Source: Nitrospira sp.
Lineage (GTDB): Bacteria; Nitrospirota; Nitrospiria; Nitrospirales; Nitrospiraceae
Direction of reading: 5' to 3'
Length of the DNA stretch: 63,862 nt
Assembly: GCA_029881435.1 (NCBI GenBank)
Contig: JAOUMR010000008.1
Location: forward strand, 1 to 63,862
Shown here in pieces: positions 36,408-43,752 of the stretch. A program made the position numbers and the translations under genes. The notes under the pieces are model-generated. The model was not told the DNA's origin and made no database searches. It was given only the letters and a program-made list of their open reading frames with translations. The first letter of the stretch is position 1, and each line of letters begins with the position of its first letter.

Positions 36408-36465
36408 TGTCTCAGCCAAACCATTACCGGTCTCATGAGACATCCAGCTGTTTCAGGATGAGACA
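36408..36465 (+). promoter_or_regulatory. Palindromic operators upstream of the receiver gene (copy A)
   Basis: A half site TGTCTCA (36408-36414), a perfect 12-base palindrome GTCTCATGAGAC (36430-36441), and the inverted repeat TGTTTCA-gga-TGAGACA (36449-36465). The last two have centres 21.5 bases apart, two helical turns. Another TGAGACA lies at 36573-36579. These look like sites for the neighbouring HTH-8 activator. Confidence 0.6.
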
Positions 36466-36540
36466 ACTCGGATTAGTCCCGTCATTCCCAGTTTCGATAG
36501 AACGTATTGATTATCGAGGGAGTGGGACTCCTGGAGGATC

Positions 36541-36556
36541 AGGCATGAAGCTTGAT
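36541..36556 (+). promoter_or_regulatory. Possible sigma-54 (-24/-12) promoter, copy A
   Basis: AGGCATG-N4-TTGAT fits TGGCACG-N4-TTGCW except that the first base is A and the -12 GC reads GA. It is kept in the duplicate (CGGCATG-N4-TTGAT at 37448-37463). It lies about 80 bases after the operators and 100 bases before the receiver gene. Because the -12 GC is normally invariant, I rate it as tentative. Confidence 0.35.
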
Positions 36557-36657
36557 CTAACAAGAGGTCCGTTGAGACAAAATATGAATAGGACTGACTC
36601 CCAGAGGGCCAGCTCCGCTGCGGTCTGCATCCATGTAGTAACGGAAGGACTATCGTG

Positions 36658-37068
36658 ATGAACGTCTTGCTCGTTGAGGACCAGAAAGACACTCAGCGCC
36701 TCTTTGAGCAGATCCTCGTATCACATGGTCATACGGTTACGGCTTGTGTGGACGGGGAAACTGCCTGGACTGCCTACCAACGAGATCCTTATCCCCTTGT
36801 CCTGTTGGACTGGGAGTTGCCTGGTTTCACGATCGGTGGATTGCAACTCTGTCAGAAGATCAGGGCCCATGGGCGGGGGAGCCAGAGCATCATCGTGATG
36901 ACGACTGCCCACAATACGCCTGAGGATTTGGTGGCAGTGCTGAAGGCCGGAGCGAACGATTATCTGGCCAAACCCATCAGCCTGGATTTTCTCAAGATGC
37001 GGCTCTCGATCGCAGAGCAGTGGGCTATCGCCGAGTGCGTTGCCATGGACTTCGCTCCAGGACCATGA
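36658..37068 (+). CDS. Single-domain receiver (response regulator)
   Basis: 136 residues from the ATG at 36658, with GGAAGGA 10 bases upstream. A full receiver domain: 'LLVEDQ' acidic pocket, phosphoacceptor in 'VLLDWEL', 'VMTTAH' (Thr) and 'YLAKPIS' (Lys). No output domain follows in frame. However, the HTH tail of the activator continues out of frame just after (see 37046-37198); if joined, the protein would have the size of RegA/PrrA-type REC-HTH_8 regulators. It lies downstream of repeat copy A operators and the activator gene. Confidence 0.85.
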   Translation: MNVLLVEDQKDTQRLFEQILVSHGHTVTACVDGETAWTAYQRDPYPLVLLDWELPGFTIGGLQLCQKIRAHGRGSQSIIVMTTAHNTPEDLVAVLKAGANDYLAKPISLDFLKMRLSIAEQWAIAECVAMDFAPGP

Positions 37069-37198
37069 CGAGAAGTCCCGCTTGCTTGCCGCGCTCTCCG
37101 ATGCCAAAGGCAATCGAACCGAGGCTGCGAAGCGACGGGGAGTCAGTAGGGCCACGTTCTATCGCCGACTGGTTGAACTCAATATTCAGCCTCGCTAG
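37046..37198 (+). pseudogene. Out-of-frame duplicate of the activator's HTH tail
   Basis: In the frame one base off from the receiver gene, 'WTSLQDHDEKSRLLAALSDAKG' and 'NRTEAAKRRGVSRATFYRRLVELNIQPR' are read up to a TAG at 37196-37198. This is nearly identical to the end of the sigma-54 activator at 34489-36291. The only changes are the linker, R/H, and the helix residue L to R ('AKRRGVS'), which would hurt the HTH. It overlaps the last seven codons of the receiver gene. It has no start of its own, so it is a remnant of duplication. Confidence 0.85.
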
Positions 37199-37487
37199 CT
37201 GCATCTACAGAATCAGTTTCATCCCTTCCCATCGATCGGTTTCGGAAGCGGTTTGCCGCTCCTGTTCACGCCGACCTTTCTTCTTGACCACACCGCATTT
37301 TCCAGTGCCGCAAGTGTCTCAGCCAAACCACTACCGGTCTCATGAGACATCCTGTTGTCTCATGCTGAAACAACCATGGTCGGCTCCGTTATTCCCGGTT
37401 TCGATAGAACTCATTCATTGTCTAGGGATAGGGACTCTTGGCTGATCCGGCATGAAGTTTGATCTAACAAGAGGTCCGTTGAGACAC
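37047..37487 (+). repeat. Direct repeat copy B
   Basis: The second copy of 36140-36580 at an offset of 907 bases. It carries the broken HTH tail, the hairpin (37244-37262) and the operator region. The operators differ by compensating changes rather than being erased, so this copy may still regulate the following small-gene operon at 37552. Confidence 0.9.
37337..37373 (+). promoter_or_regulatory. Palindromic operators upstream of the 37552 operon (copy B)
   Basis: The perfect palindrome GTCTCATGAGAC is at 37337-37348 and TTGTCTCA-tgc-TGAAACAA at 37355-37373. Relative to copy A the arms are exchanged (TGTTTCA/TGAGACA became TGTCTCA/TGAAACA), which keeps the inverted repeat intact while the spacer changes. 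A TGAGACA half site is at 37480-37486. They lie about 200 bases before the next gene. Confidence 0.6.
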
Positions 37488-37551
37488 AATCGGGGCGATT
37501 GGGCGAAACGGTGAATCCTTACGAGGAATCAGACCAGAGAGGCGTCAAACC

Positions 37552-37869
37552 ATGACCACTTACGGGCTACTCGTCGAAGATCATCGGGGACAGAACTTCC
37601 TACTTACGACCGAGTCTTGTCCGAAGATGAAGACCCATCGGTTGGTCGTACTCCACCGAATCGACGACACATGGCAACCGGTGACGGGAATGCAGGCGCA
37701 AACCTGTCGAGAATCGGTTATCGGCGCATTCGTCGATTTCTTTGTAGACATTTGTAGGGTCCTGAACTCCACCGGGTCGGAATCGGAAATGGTTTCCGCG
37801 AGTACTCCGATGTCTCGCCGTTCTCGGATCAGGGCGTCATCTAAACCAAACCTTTGGACCATTCGATGA
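37552..37869 (+). CDS. Small protein of unknown function
   Basis: 105 residues. GAGAGGCG lies about ten bases before the ATG. The first 75 residues ('MTTYGLLVEDHRGQNFLLTTESCPKMKTHRLVVLHRIDDTWQPV') look like an ordinary small mixed alpha/beta domain, while the last 30 are Ser/Arg-rich and low in structure. I do not recognise a family. It is followed by a gene starting at the ATGA overlap at 37866, so it heads a three-gene operon with a zinc-binding protein and a LuxR-type regulator. Confidence 0.6.
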   Translation: MTTYGLLVEDHRGQNFLLTTESCPKMKTHRLVVLHRIDDTWQPVTGMQAQTCRESVIGAFVDFFVDICRVLNSTGSESEMVSASTPMSRRSRIRASSKPNLWTIR

Positions 37870-38246
37870 TTGAAATCGCGTATCAGGATCTTTGGCCAAT
37901 GGAATTGCTCGGGCACGTATCAGGCTCAGAGCCACACCCTCTTCTGGTATGTCAGTACTGCGGGTTTGTTCGGGACGATGAGCCGTGGCAACGTGACCGG
38001 CCGGCAGCTTGGATCGCGATGAAGGCGTATCGAAACAGAAGCGCAGTACGACTCAGGGACGTGCCATTCGTTCATACGTATTGTCCAAACTGCCTGCCGC
38101 GAATTCAGGCAAACAAATTAGGCCTCCGAGACCTGGCGACCACAGCAGCCGCGCATAAATCCATCAGGACGCCTTGGCGTGCGTGGATCGACAGGGGCTG
38201 GATCACCTTCATCAAAGGCATGGTCGAAAGGAAGAAACGCGGATGA
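37866..38246 (+). CDS. Small cysteine-paired (zinc-ribbon-like) protein
   Basis: 126 residues from the ATG at 37866 (ATGA overlap with the previous gene). Two CxxC pairs, 'CQYCG' and 'YCPNCL', are separated by about 50 residues, as in zinc ribbons. The end is basic ('MVERKKRG'). It overlaps the next gene by ATGA at 38243. Function unknown; a nucleic-acid or protein-binding adaptor is a guess. Confidence 0.65.
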   Translation: MIEIAYQDLWPMELLGHVSGSEPHPLLVCQYCGFVRDDEPWQRDRPAAWIAMKAYRNRSAVRLRDVPFVHTYCPNCLPRIQANKLGLRDLATTAAAHKSIRTPWRAWIDRGWITFIKGMVERKKRG

Positions 38247-38971
38247 ATAGGGATCTCTCACCTGGTTTCATGAGCGATGCCAGCACAGTAATCGCACCGC
38301 TTACCATCGCGTTTATTAGCAGGCAGTATGTCGTATGGCTCGGCTTGCAAAAGATTTTCGAGGGTAGAGAGGCCAGCCGGATCGTGGTGCAACTGTACCA
38401 GCAGCTGACACCTTGCGCGTTACTCCCCGAGAACCAACCCGATCTGTTCCTACTCGATCTGGGAACAGAACGAGATCCCATCGGGACTATCAGGAAGATT
38501 AGGGAGTCGGCCCCGAAGAGCAAGATCGTTGTGTTGAGCGGCCTCGAGGAGATGGACCTCACGCGCAAGACACTTGAATACGGCGTCGATGGCGTGATCC
38601 TGAATGTTCAACCCCCTGCAGTCGTGCTGGCTGCGATCGAGGCGCTGTATCACCCCCCTAATTACCCCGCTGCTGCGGAACGCAATGAAGCGGTGTATGT
38701 GGAGCTGAGTAAAGCCGTCAAGAAGAGGGCAGACTTCGAACCACAGCCACCGGTGTGGACCGACGTATTGACCGAGCGCGAACAAGAGGTTGCCAGAATG
38801 GTCGGTCAGGGACACTCAAACAAAGAGATCGCCTACCGGTTGTCTATTTCTGACAGTACGGTACGTCATCATCTGACTAACATTTTCGGCAAGATCGGAG
38901 TGCCCAATCGGCAGAAGCTTCTGTTGCAAACCCAGCATTTCCGGTTCCCCTCTGTCCAGCCGGACTCTTAA
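38243..38971 (+). CDS. LuxR/NarL-family regulator with degenerate receiver
   Basis: 242 residues from the ATG at 38243, with AAAGGAAG nine bases before it and an ATGA overlap with the gene before. The N-terminal domain follows the receiver pattern, with Asp72 in 'FLLDLGTERDP', but the acidic pair is gone ('TIAFISRQYVV') and the Lys is replaced by Asn ('GVDGVILNVQP'); normal Mg2+-dependent phosphorylation is unlikely. The C-terminal LuxR HTH is intact ('LTEREQEVARMVGQGHSNKEIAYRLSISDSTVRHHL'). It probably acts as a constitutive or ligand-tuned DNA-binding protein for this cluster. Confidence 0.85.
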   Translation: MNRDLSPGFMSDASTVIAPLTIAFISRQYVVWLGLQKIFEGREASRIVVQLYQQLTPCALLPENQPDLFLLDLGTERDPIGTIRKIRESAPKSKIVVLSGLEEMDLTRKTLEYGVDGVILNVQPPAVVLAAIEALYHPPNYPAAAERNEAVYVELSKAVKKRADFEPQPPVWTDVLTEREQEVARMVGQGHSNKEIAYRLSISDSTVRHHLTNIFGKIGVPNRQKLLLQTQHFRFPSVQPDS

Positions 38972-39291
38972 GGCACCCAGATCAGGGCGGGCCCGACGAG
39001 ATCAACCGAGTGTGCTCATCCGAATGTGGGACTGATGATGTGGGCCATCTGCCCCGGTAGAGCGAGAAACTATTCTTAGACCAGACGGGACAGGCGCAGA
39101 GCAAGACAGCACCCACATCTTGTCTGTCAGCTGGGAGCACCATTCGAGACAGGTAGGGGCCAAGACGTTCGTCGTGGGAGGCCCTACTCAGTGCCCCGTA
39201 GAACCTCATCTGGGCGGGTCGGAGAGAGGAGAGATCGCCGTTGTGAAAGCCACCCCTTGTCGAGTCGTCAATGGCTGTAGGAGATCCTGGG
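38972..39291. other. Intergenic region, nothing recognised
   Basis: About 320 bases between the first LuxR-type gene and the zinc-ribbon gene. No convincing gene, repeat or promoter pair. Confidence 0.35.
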
Positions 39292-39528
39292 ATGCGCTGT
39301 AAGCGATGCAGCGGATTAATGATCGTAGAACTATGCCCAGAGGAGGAGTTCAAAGAAAAAGCAGCAGGGCGGGGCGCGTTACGCTGTATCAATTGTGGCG
39401 CAATGGTGAATGAGAGGATGCTCAGGAATCTAGCCGCACAACATGCCGGAAAGTTTCAGACTCTAAGACGGAACGGGCCAAGAGTTCGGCACTCGGGCCA
39501 CCGGTTCTGCATGGAAGAGGAACGATAA
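39292..39528 (+). CDS. Small zinc-ribbon protein
   Basis: 78 residues from the ATG at 39292, with AGGAGA seven bases before it. Two CxxC pairs, 'CKRCSG' and 'CINCGA', form a zinc ribbon; the tail is basic with several Arg and His. Similar to short anti-sigma or adaptor zinc ribbons. A LuxR-type regulator gene follows after 150 bases on the same strand. Confidence 0.6.
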   Translation: MRCKRCSGLMIVELCPEEEFKEKAAGRGALRCINCGAMVNERMLRNLAAQHAGKFQTLRRNGPRVRHSGHRFCMEEER

Positions 39529-39680
39529 GGAGCGTGAGACGGGCGAGGACCGCATCGTGGATCACGGAGTCACTGTGGGGTACTGGCACAGGGAGACGCA
39601 GACCATGTGTTGCCAAGAGCCGTTCCGTTTCGGCATCTCGGAAAGCGGCGCGCATGACGCAGATTCGCAGGACCTAAGCC

Positions 39681-40385
39681 ATGAACATGTCGCAAATGAG
39701 GGATCATTGGGTGAATGAGTCAACAAGACAACAACATACTGTTCGTGTGTTACTGGTTGATGAGTCCATGCTAACCCTGCAAGGTCTCAAGACAATGCTT
39801 GCCAAGAGGAGTCACGTAGAAGTTGTCGGTATCGCCACCACATCCGGTGAGGTGCTCACAGCAATACAAACCCACCGACCCGATGTCGTCATCTTGGAGG
39901 TCCATGTGGGCCGAACGAGCGGCATCGATCTCTGCAAAATGATTCGGGAGACACATCCACGTATCGGCATTCTCTTTTTCACCTCCCATGACGATAAAGA
40001 TATGCTCCGTGCCGCAATTCTGGCGGGTGCGCAGGGATATCTATTGAAGACCGCCGCCGCTGATGCCGTCGCGAGGAGCATAGAGATCGTGGCCACTGGT
40101 CGGGCGATTATGGATCAGCAGCTGACTCAACAGGTCATCGCATGGGTAAGGGATAGAGGTCGGGTTGCGCAGGAGAGGGTCGAGGATAATGGTTCAAAAG
40201 AAGATCTTCGATTGTTGTCCTATATTGCGTGCGGCAAGACCAATAAGGAGATCGCCCAAGAGTTGAACGTCGCACCGACCGTGGTCGCGACTCGCCTACG
40301 GAAAATCTACAAGCACTTGAGAATATCTAGAAGATCCGAAGCGGCGCGTTACTATGTGCGCATCGAAGAAGGCCTGGATCCGTAG
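39681..40385 (+). CDS. LuxR/NarL-family regulator with Asp-to-Glu receiver
   Basis: 234 residues. AGGAC lies eight bases before the ATG. The receiver domain aligns well with NarL types, but the phosphoacceptor position is Glu73 ('PDVVILEVHVG'), which mimics a phosphorylated Asp and often gives a permanently active protein. The acidic pocket is 'VDES' and Lys in 'YLLKTA' and Thr/Ser in 'FFTSHDD' remain. The C-terminal HTH reads 'LLSYIACGKTNKEIAQELNVAPTVVATRLRKIYKHL', a LuxR fold. It closes the regulatory cluster. Confidence 0.88.
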   Translation: MNMSQMRDHWVNESTRQQHTVRVLLVDESMLTLQGLKTMLAKRSHVEVVGIATTSGEVLTAIQTHRPDVVILEVHVGRTSGIDLCKMIRETHPRIGILFFTSHDDKDMLRAAILAGAQGYLLKTAAADAVARSIEIVATGRAIMDQQLTQQVIAWVRDRGRVAQERVEDNGSKEDLRLLSYIACGKTNKEIAQELNVAPTVVATRLRKIYKHLRISRRSEAARYYVRIEEGLDP

Positions 40386-40731
40386 ACCGAATTCCGACGT
40401 ATCGAAATCATTGTGTCGTAGCCGAGTGGTCATACGGCAGGAGCCTCGAATTGATGCAACCGACTAGAAATTTCGAGGGCGATCGACTGAGCTCTCATGG
40501 AAACCAGCTTGAACGCTCGATCACGGTGGAGAAGATCGACCGGATCCTGGGAGAGATTTAGCATCATATCCACGCAAGTCAGCAGGAGGTGGAAAATTTG
40601 ACAGCAATCAGAACAGACTTAACCAGCGGGGCAACACCCGGGAAGGAACTATGACAAACAACGTCGTACCTCCATTGAAGCAATGATTCTATGACAACCG
40701 GGATGCAAGTCCATCTGAGAAGGGGAACCCC
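40386..40731. other. Intergenic region with very small open frames
   Basis: About 345 bases. Besides the 35-codon frame at 40454, there is a chain of tiny frames with ribosome sites: TTG 40598 after AGGAGG ending at 40654, and ATG 40651 after GGAAGGA. They may be chance or leader peptides. Confidence 0.35.
40454..40561 (+). CDS. Possible 35-residue small protein
   Basis: ATG at 40454 preceded by AGGAG at a spacing of about ten, stop at 40559-40561. The translation starts 'MQPTRNFEGDRLSSHGNQ' and ends 'VEKIDRILGEI', basic-acidic and helix-forming. No family is recognised. Rated low because short frames arise by chance. Confidence 0.25.
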   Translation: MQPTRNFEGDRLSSHGNQLERSITVEKIDRILGEI

Positions 40732-41418
40732 ATGAACCAGATATCCAACAGTACCGCTCGTACGGGTTCCTTCAGTTCCGAAACGCACCTCGGGGTGACC
40801 TGGGTCGCGATGGCAGGCATGGTTGCGCTGCTGATGCTGATAGGGACTCCCCTGGCGTCAGCTGAGCAGACTGCCACCGACTCGGTGAAACGCACGATCG
40901 ATGCGGTGCTCCATATTCTCACCAGTGACGAGCTGAAGCAGCCGGGCCGCTCGGTGGAGCGACGGCAGAAGATTGAGCACGTAATCCGGCAGCGCGTCAA
41001 CTATGAAGACATGGCCAAACAGGCCCTGGGCTGGCCCTGGATAGGACTGACTGAGACAGAGCGGCAGGAATTTGTGGCCCTCTTTGTTAAGTTACTTCGA
41101 GACACGTTTGCCGGTCGCATTGACAACTACGCCGACGAGCAGGTGCGCTATCTGTCTGAACAGCACGAAGAGAACTGTGCCGAGGTGAAAATGAAGCTGT
41201 CGGGCCCGAAAGTGGACACCCTGCTCGATTTTCGCGTCGTCGACCAGGACGGGGATTGGTATGTGTTCGACGTGGTCATCGACGGCGCGGGGATCGTGAG
41301 CAATTACCATGCGCAGTTCGCCAGCATTCTTCGCGATCATTCGTACGCGGATTTGGTGAACAAGATGAAAGAGAAGACCCTCGTGGTGAAAGCGTTTGAA
41401 ACGACCACGGCTCCATAG
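40732..41418 (+). CDS. MlaC/Ttg2D-like phospholipid-binding protein
   Basis: 228 residues. A long positively charged N-terminus, a hydrophobic core ('MAGMVALLMLIGTPLASA') and cleavage at 'ASA' show export to the periplasm. The mature region 'IDAVLHILTSDELKQPG...RRQKIEHVIRQRVNYEDMAKQALGWPWIGLTETERQEFVALFVKLLRDTFAGRID' is the MlaC/toluene-tolerance family pattern. MlaC shuttles phospholipids between outer and inner membrane. No other mla genes are adjacent. AAGGGG precedes the ATG. Confidence 0.85.
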   Translation: MNQISNSTARTGSFSSETHLGVTWVAMAGMVALLMLIGTPLASAEQTATDSVKRTIDAVLHILTSDELKQPGRSVERRQKIEHVIRQRVNYEDMAKQALGWPWIGLTETERQEFVALFVKLLRDTFAGRIDNYADEQVRYLSEQHEENCAEVKMKLSGPKVDTLLDFRVVDQDGDWYVFDVVIDGAGIVSNYHAQFASILRDHSYADLVNKMKEKTLVVKAFETTTAP

Positions 41419-41929
41419 TTCCGCACTCAAAGGCAGCGAGTGGGCATGGTGGTGGTTAGCCCGAATATCGCCATTGATTTCGGGGATGAGAAAAGGTGCG
41501 AAGGTATGTTGTGCCTCAACGAGTGATGGTATTTCTGTGTCGTCGCCGGTGACACAGTCGCCGGATAGGCATAAAACAATAGGATTGTTCCAGTTGGTGT
41601 TTCATGTGCGTTTCAAATAAAGAAGGTACGCACTTTGCTTACCAATTGTCTGGCAACAATCTGACTCAGTGTCGGCGCCAACAATGTATACACCTAAATC
41701 CAACTAGCTCTAGTGAAGTACTTAGTCCTATGTTAAAACCTTTCTCAAAATTTAAAAGCGGTAGGCTCTCGGCCTGCATCGGGGCTTCTCCCAGAGAACG
41801 GAAGACGATATTTCCACGGATTCTGCAGATTGTGGCGGGGTGCCGTCCATGAATCGAAGCGGCGCTCGGAGCCAAAGTCGATTTTGAGATAGGTTCTAGT
41901 CATATGATAGTCATCATGAAGGAGGAGAA
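41419..41929. other. Intergenic region, locally AT-rich, nothing recognised
   Basis: About 510 bases. The stretch 41580-41760 is clearly richer in A and T than its surroundings, with runs of A/T at 41735-41755. No convincing gene, promoter pair or known RNA was found. Confidence 0.35.
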
Positions 41930-43051
41930 ATGAAGGGTCTCATCGTCACAATTGCGTTGCTCACGGTTCTGCCTCTGACGACTACAGCGGTGAGCGCTGC
42001 GTTTCCCTCAGATGACTCGATTCCAATGCCACAAACTGCAGTTCCAGCGCAGGATGTCGTGACGTTGAAGGACGGCAGTGTCATTCATGGGGAAGTGATA
42101 GAGATGGTGGGTGGGGTGCTCCAGATGAAGAGCGCGCTAGCGGACGATCTGATTAAGATCAAGTGGTCTGAAGTGAGCAGGCTGGCAGTCTCTCATCCAA
42201 TTCCTTTCCACTTAAAGGAGGGAACCGTGCTTGTCGGCACAGCCGAAGAGGGTGAGCCTGGAACGATGAAGCTGAAAGCTGGGCCTACTGGAAGCACGAT
42301 GAGCGTGCCGATGGATGCGGTGACGAAGGTCAACCCTGTGGTCCAACCGCCGGTCATCTATAACGGTAGCTTGAACGCGGGCTACTCACAATCTACGGGC
42401 AACAGCCAACTCCGGAACGTCAGCATACTCGCAGACTTCGTGGCCCGGAGTGAGCAACTCCGACTGAGCTTGCTGGGGCGGTACGTCTACGGCGACAATG
42501 CCGGGAGCCTCAACGTTCGAAATGCCCGAGGAACGATCAAGTTGGACTTCTTTATCACCAAACGGCTGTACTGGTTTGCGTCGGCCTATGTCGAAAACGA
42601 TTTTCTCCAAAATCTGAAACTGAGAACGGCGATCGCCAGTGGACCGGGGTACCAATTCCTCGAGCGCGGAGACCTTGCCGGTATTTTTAAGGATATGACC
42701 TTTTACGCCGAAGGCGGTCCGGCCTATTTCAATGAGGACTACCGCGATAACAGCATCACCGGTGATAGGGCGAGTTTTCGCGCACGCGTCGCGATGAAAT
42801 GGGATTGGCCGCTGTGGGATGGGCGAGTGACGCTCTACCATTACAATGAGATTTTCCCCTCAGTCCAGAACGCGTCGGATTTCTTCTTTACGATGGATAA
42901 TGGGGTTCGCATGAAGATTTTGGCCGGTCTGGCGAGTGGGTTCCAGGTGACCACCCGTTACAACAATCGCCCGCCCGCCGGCACGGGTGACACCGACAAT
43001 TTATACTTGCTCACACTGGGGTATGCGTTCGACACCACCCGCAAGCGATAG
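41930..43051 (+). CDS. DUF481 outer-membrane barrel protein
   Basis: 373 residues. A signal peptide ('LIVTIALLTVLPLTTTAVSAA') is followed by an N-terminal beta-domain ('VVTLKDGSVIHGEVIEMVGGVLQMKS', an RNA-binding-Sm-like form seen in these proteins) and then the C-terminal DUF481 barrel: 'GSLNAGYSQSTGNSQLRNVSILADFVARS' and many alternating strands ending 'LTLGYAFDT'. The family has probable outer-membrane location. AAGGAGGAG before the ATG is strong. Confidence 0.82.
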   Translation: MKGLIVTIALLTVLPLTTTAVSAAFPSDDSIPMPQTAVPAQDVVTLKDGSVIHGEVIEMVGGVLQMKSALADDLIKIKWSEVSRLAVSHPIPFHLKEGTVLVGTAEEGEPGTMKLKAGPTGSTMSVPMDAVTKVNPVVQPPVIYNGSLNAGYSQSTGNSQLRNVSILADFVARSEQLRLSLLGRYVYGDNAGSLNVRNARGTIKLDFFITKRLYWFASAYVENDFLQNLKLRTAIASGPGYQFLERGDLAGIFKDMTFYAEGGPAYFNEDYRDNSITGDRASFRARVAMKWDWPLWDGRVTLYHYNEIFPSVQNASDFFFTMDNGVRMKILAGLASGFQVTTRYNNRPPAGTGDTDNLYLLTLGYAFDTTRKR

Positions 43052-43257
43052 GCTGAGTGGTGGGTCAGTTTGAACTCAGCGACGCCACCGCACGTAAATT
43101 TCAAAACTGATGGTAAGGCGTCGAGGCTCAATTGAAAGGTGTTCACTATTGACCAGTCTTTGTTTGACGAGAATGAGACTATGCTAGCCCAACATGACCC
43201 ACGACTATAGGTTTGTTGCAGTATCATCCTGAGCGGCGTTCTCATAAGGAGGAGCAC

Positions 43258-43680
43258 ATGCTGAAAGAGTTCAAAGAATTCGCCATGAAGGGGAATGTCC
43301 TGGATATGGCGATCGGTGTCATCATCGGGGGGGCGTTTGGAAAGATCGTGTCGTCCCTCGTCAGTGACGTCCTGATGCCGCCGATTGGGTTGCTGATGGG
43401 CAAAGTGAATTTTTCCAGCTTGTTCATCGATTTGTCGAACACATCCCCCCAGTCTTTGGACGCAGCAAAAGCTGCAGGAGTGCCGACACTCAATTACGGA
43501 GTGTTTCTGCAAAGCGTGTTCGATTTTCTGATCATCGCGTTCGTCATCTTCATGTTGGTCAAGCAGGTGAACCGGTTTAAGAACGAGGCTGCTGCACCTC
43601 CACCCCCACCGCCACCAGGGCCGACGAATGAAGAGAAATTGTTGATGGAAATCCGCGATGCACTCAAGGGCCGTCCGTAA
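43258..43680 (+). CDS. mscL: Large-conductance mechanosensitive channel MscL
   Basis: 140 residues from the ATG at 43258, supported by AAGGAGGA. '[48 protein letters not shown]' is the MscL N-terminal helix and TM1, followed by a periplasmic loop, TM2 ('[23 protein letters not shown]') and a C-terminal helix. A run of seven prolines joins TM2 and that helix. The channel releases solutes in hypo-osmotic shock. Confidence 0.95.
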   Translation: MLKEFKEFAMKGNVLDMAIGVIIGGAFGKIVSSLVSDVLMPPIGLLMGKVNFSSLFIDLSNTSPQSLDAAKAAGVPTLNYGVFLQSVFDFLIIAFVIFMLVKQVNRFKNEAAAPPPPPPPGPTNEEKLLMEIRDALKGRP

Positions 43681-43752
43681 GGCGACGGCTCCAACCTGGG
43701 CTAGAACGTGGCGGGGCGTCTGCCACACACACGAGAGAAGAAGGAGATCATC

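Larger units (their letters stand above)
36140..36580 (+). repeat. Direct repeat copy A (3' end of the activator gene plus operator region)
   Basis: About 440 bases that reappear at 37047-37487 with a constant offset of 907 bases. Copy A contains the last ~48 codons of the sigma-54 activator (HTH), a possible terminator hairpin and several TGTCTCA/TGAGACA operators. Both copies agree closely over the first ~300 bases and more loosely at the 3' end, where operators are kept. The duplication is read directly from the sequence. Confidence 0.9.

Noticed and set aside
39594-39612. Possible sigma-54 promoter TGGCACA...GC before the second LuxR-type gene
   Set aside because: The GG to GC distance is one base too long, and sigma-54 promoters tolerate no such change.
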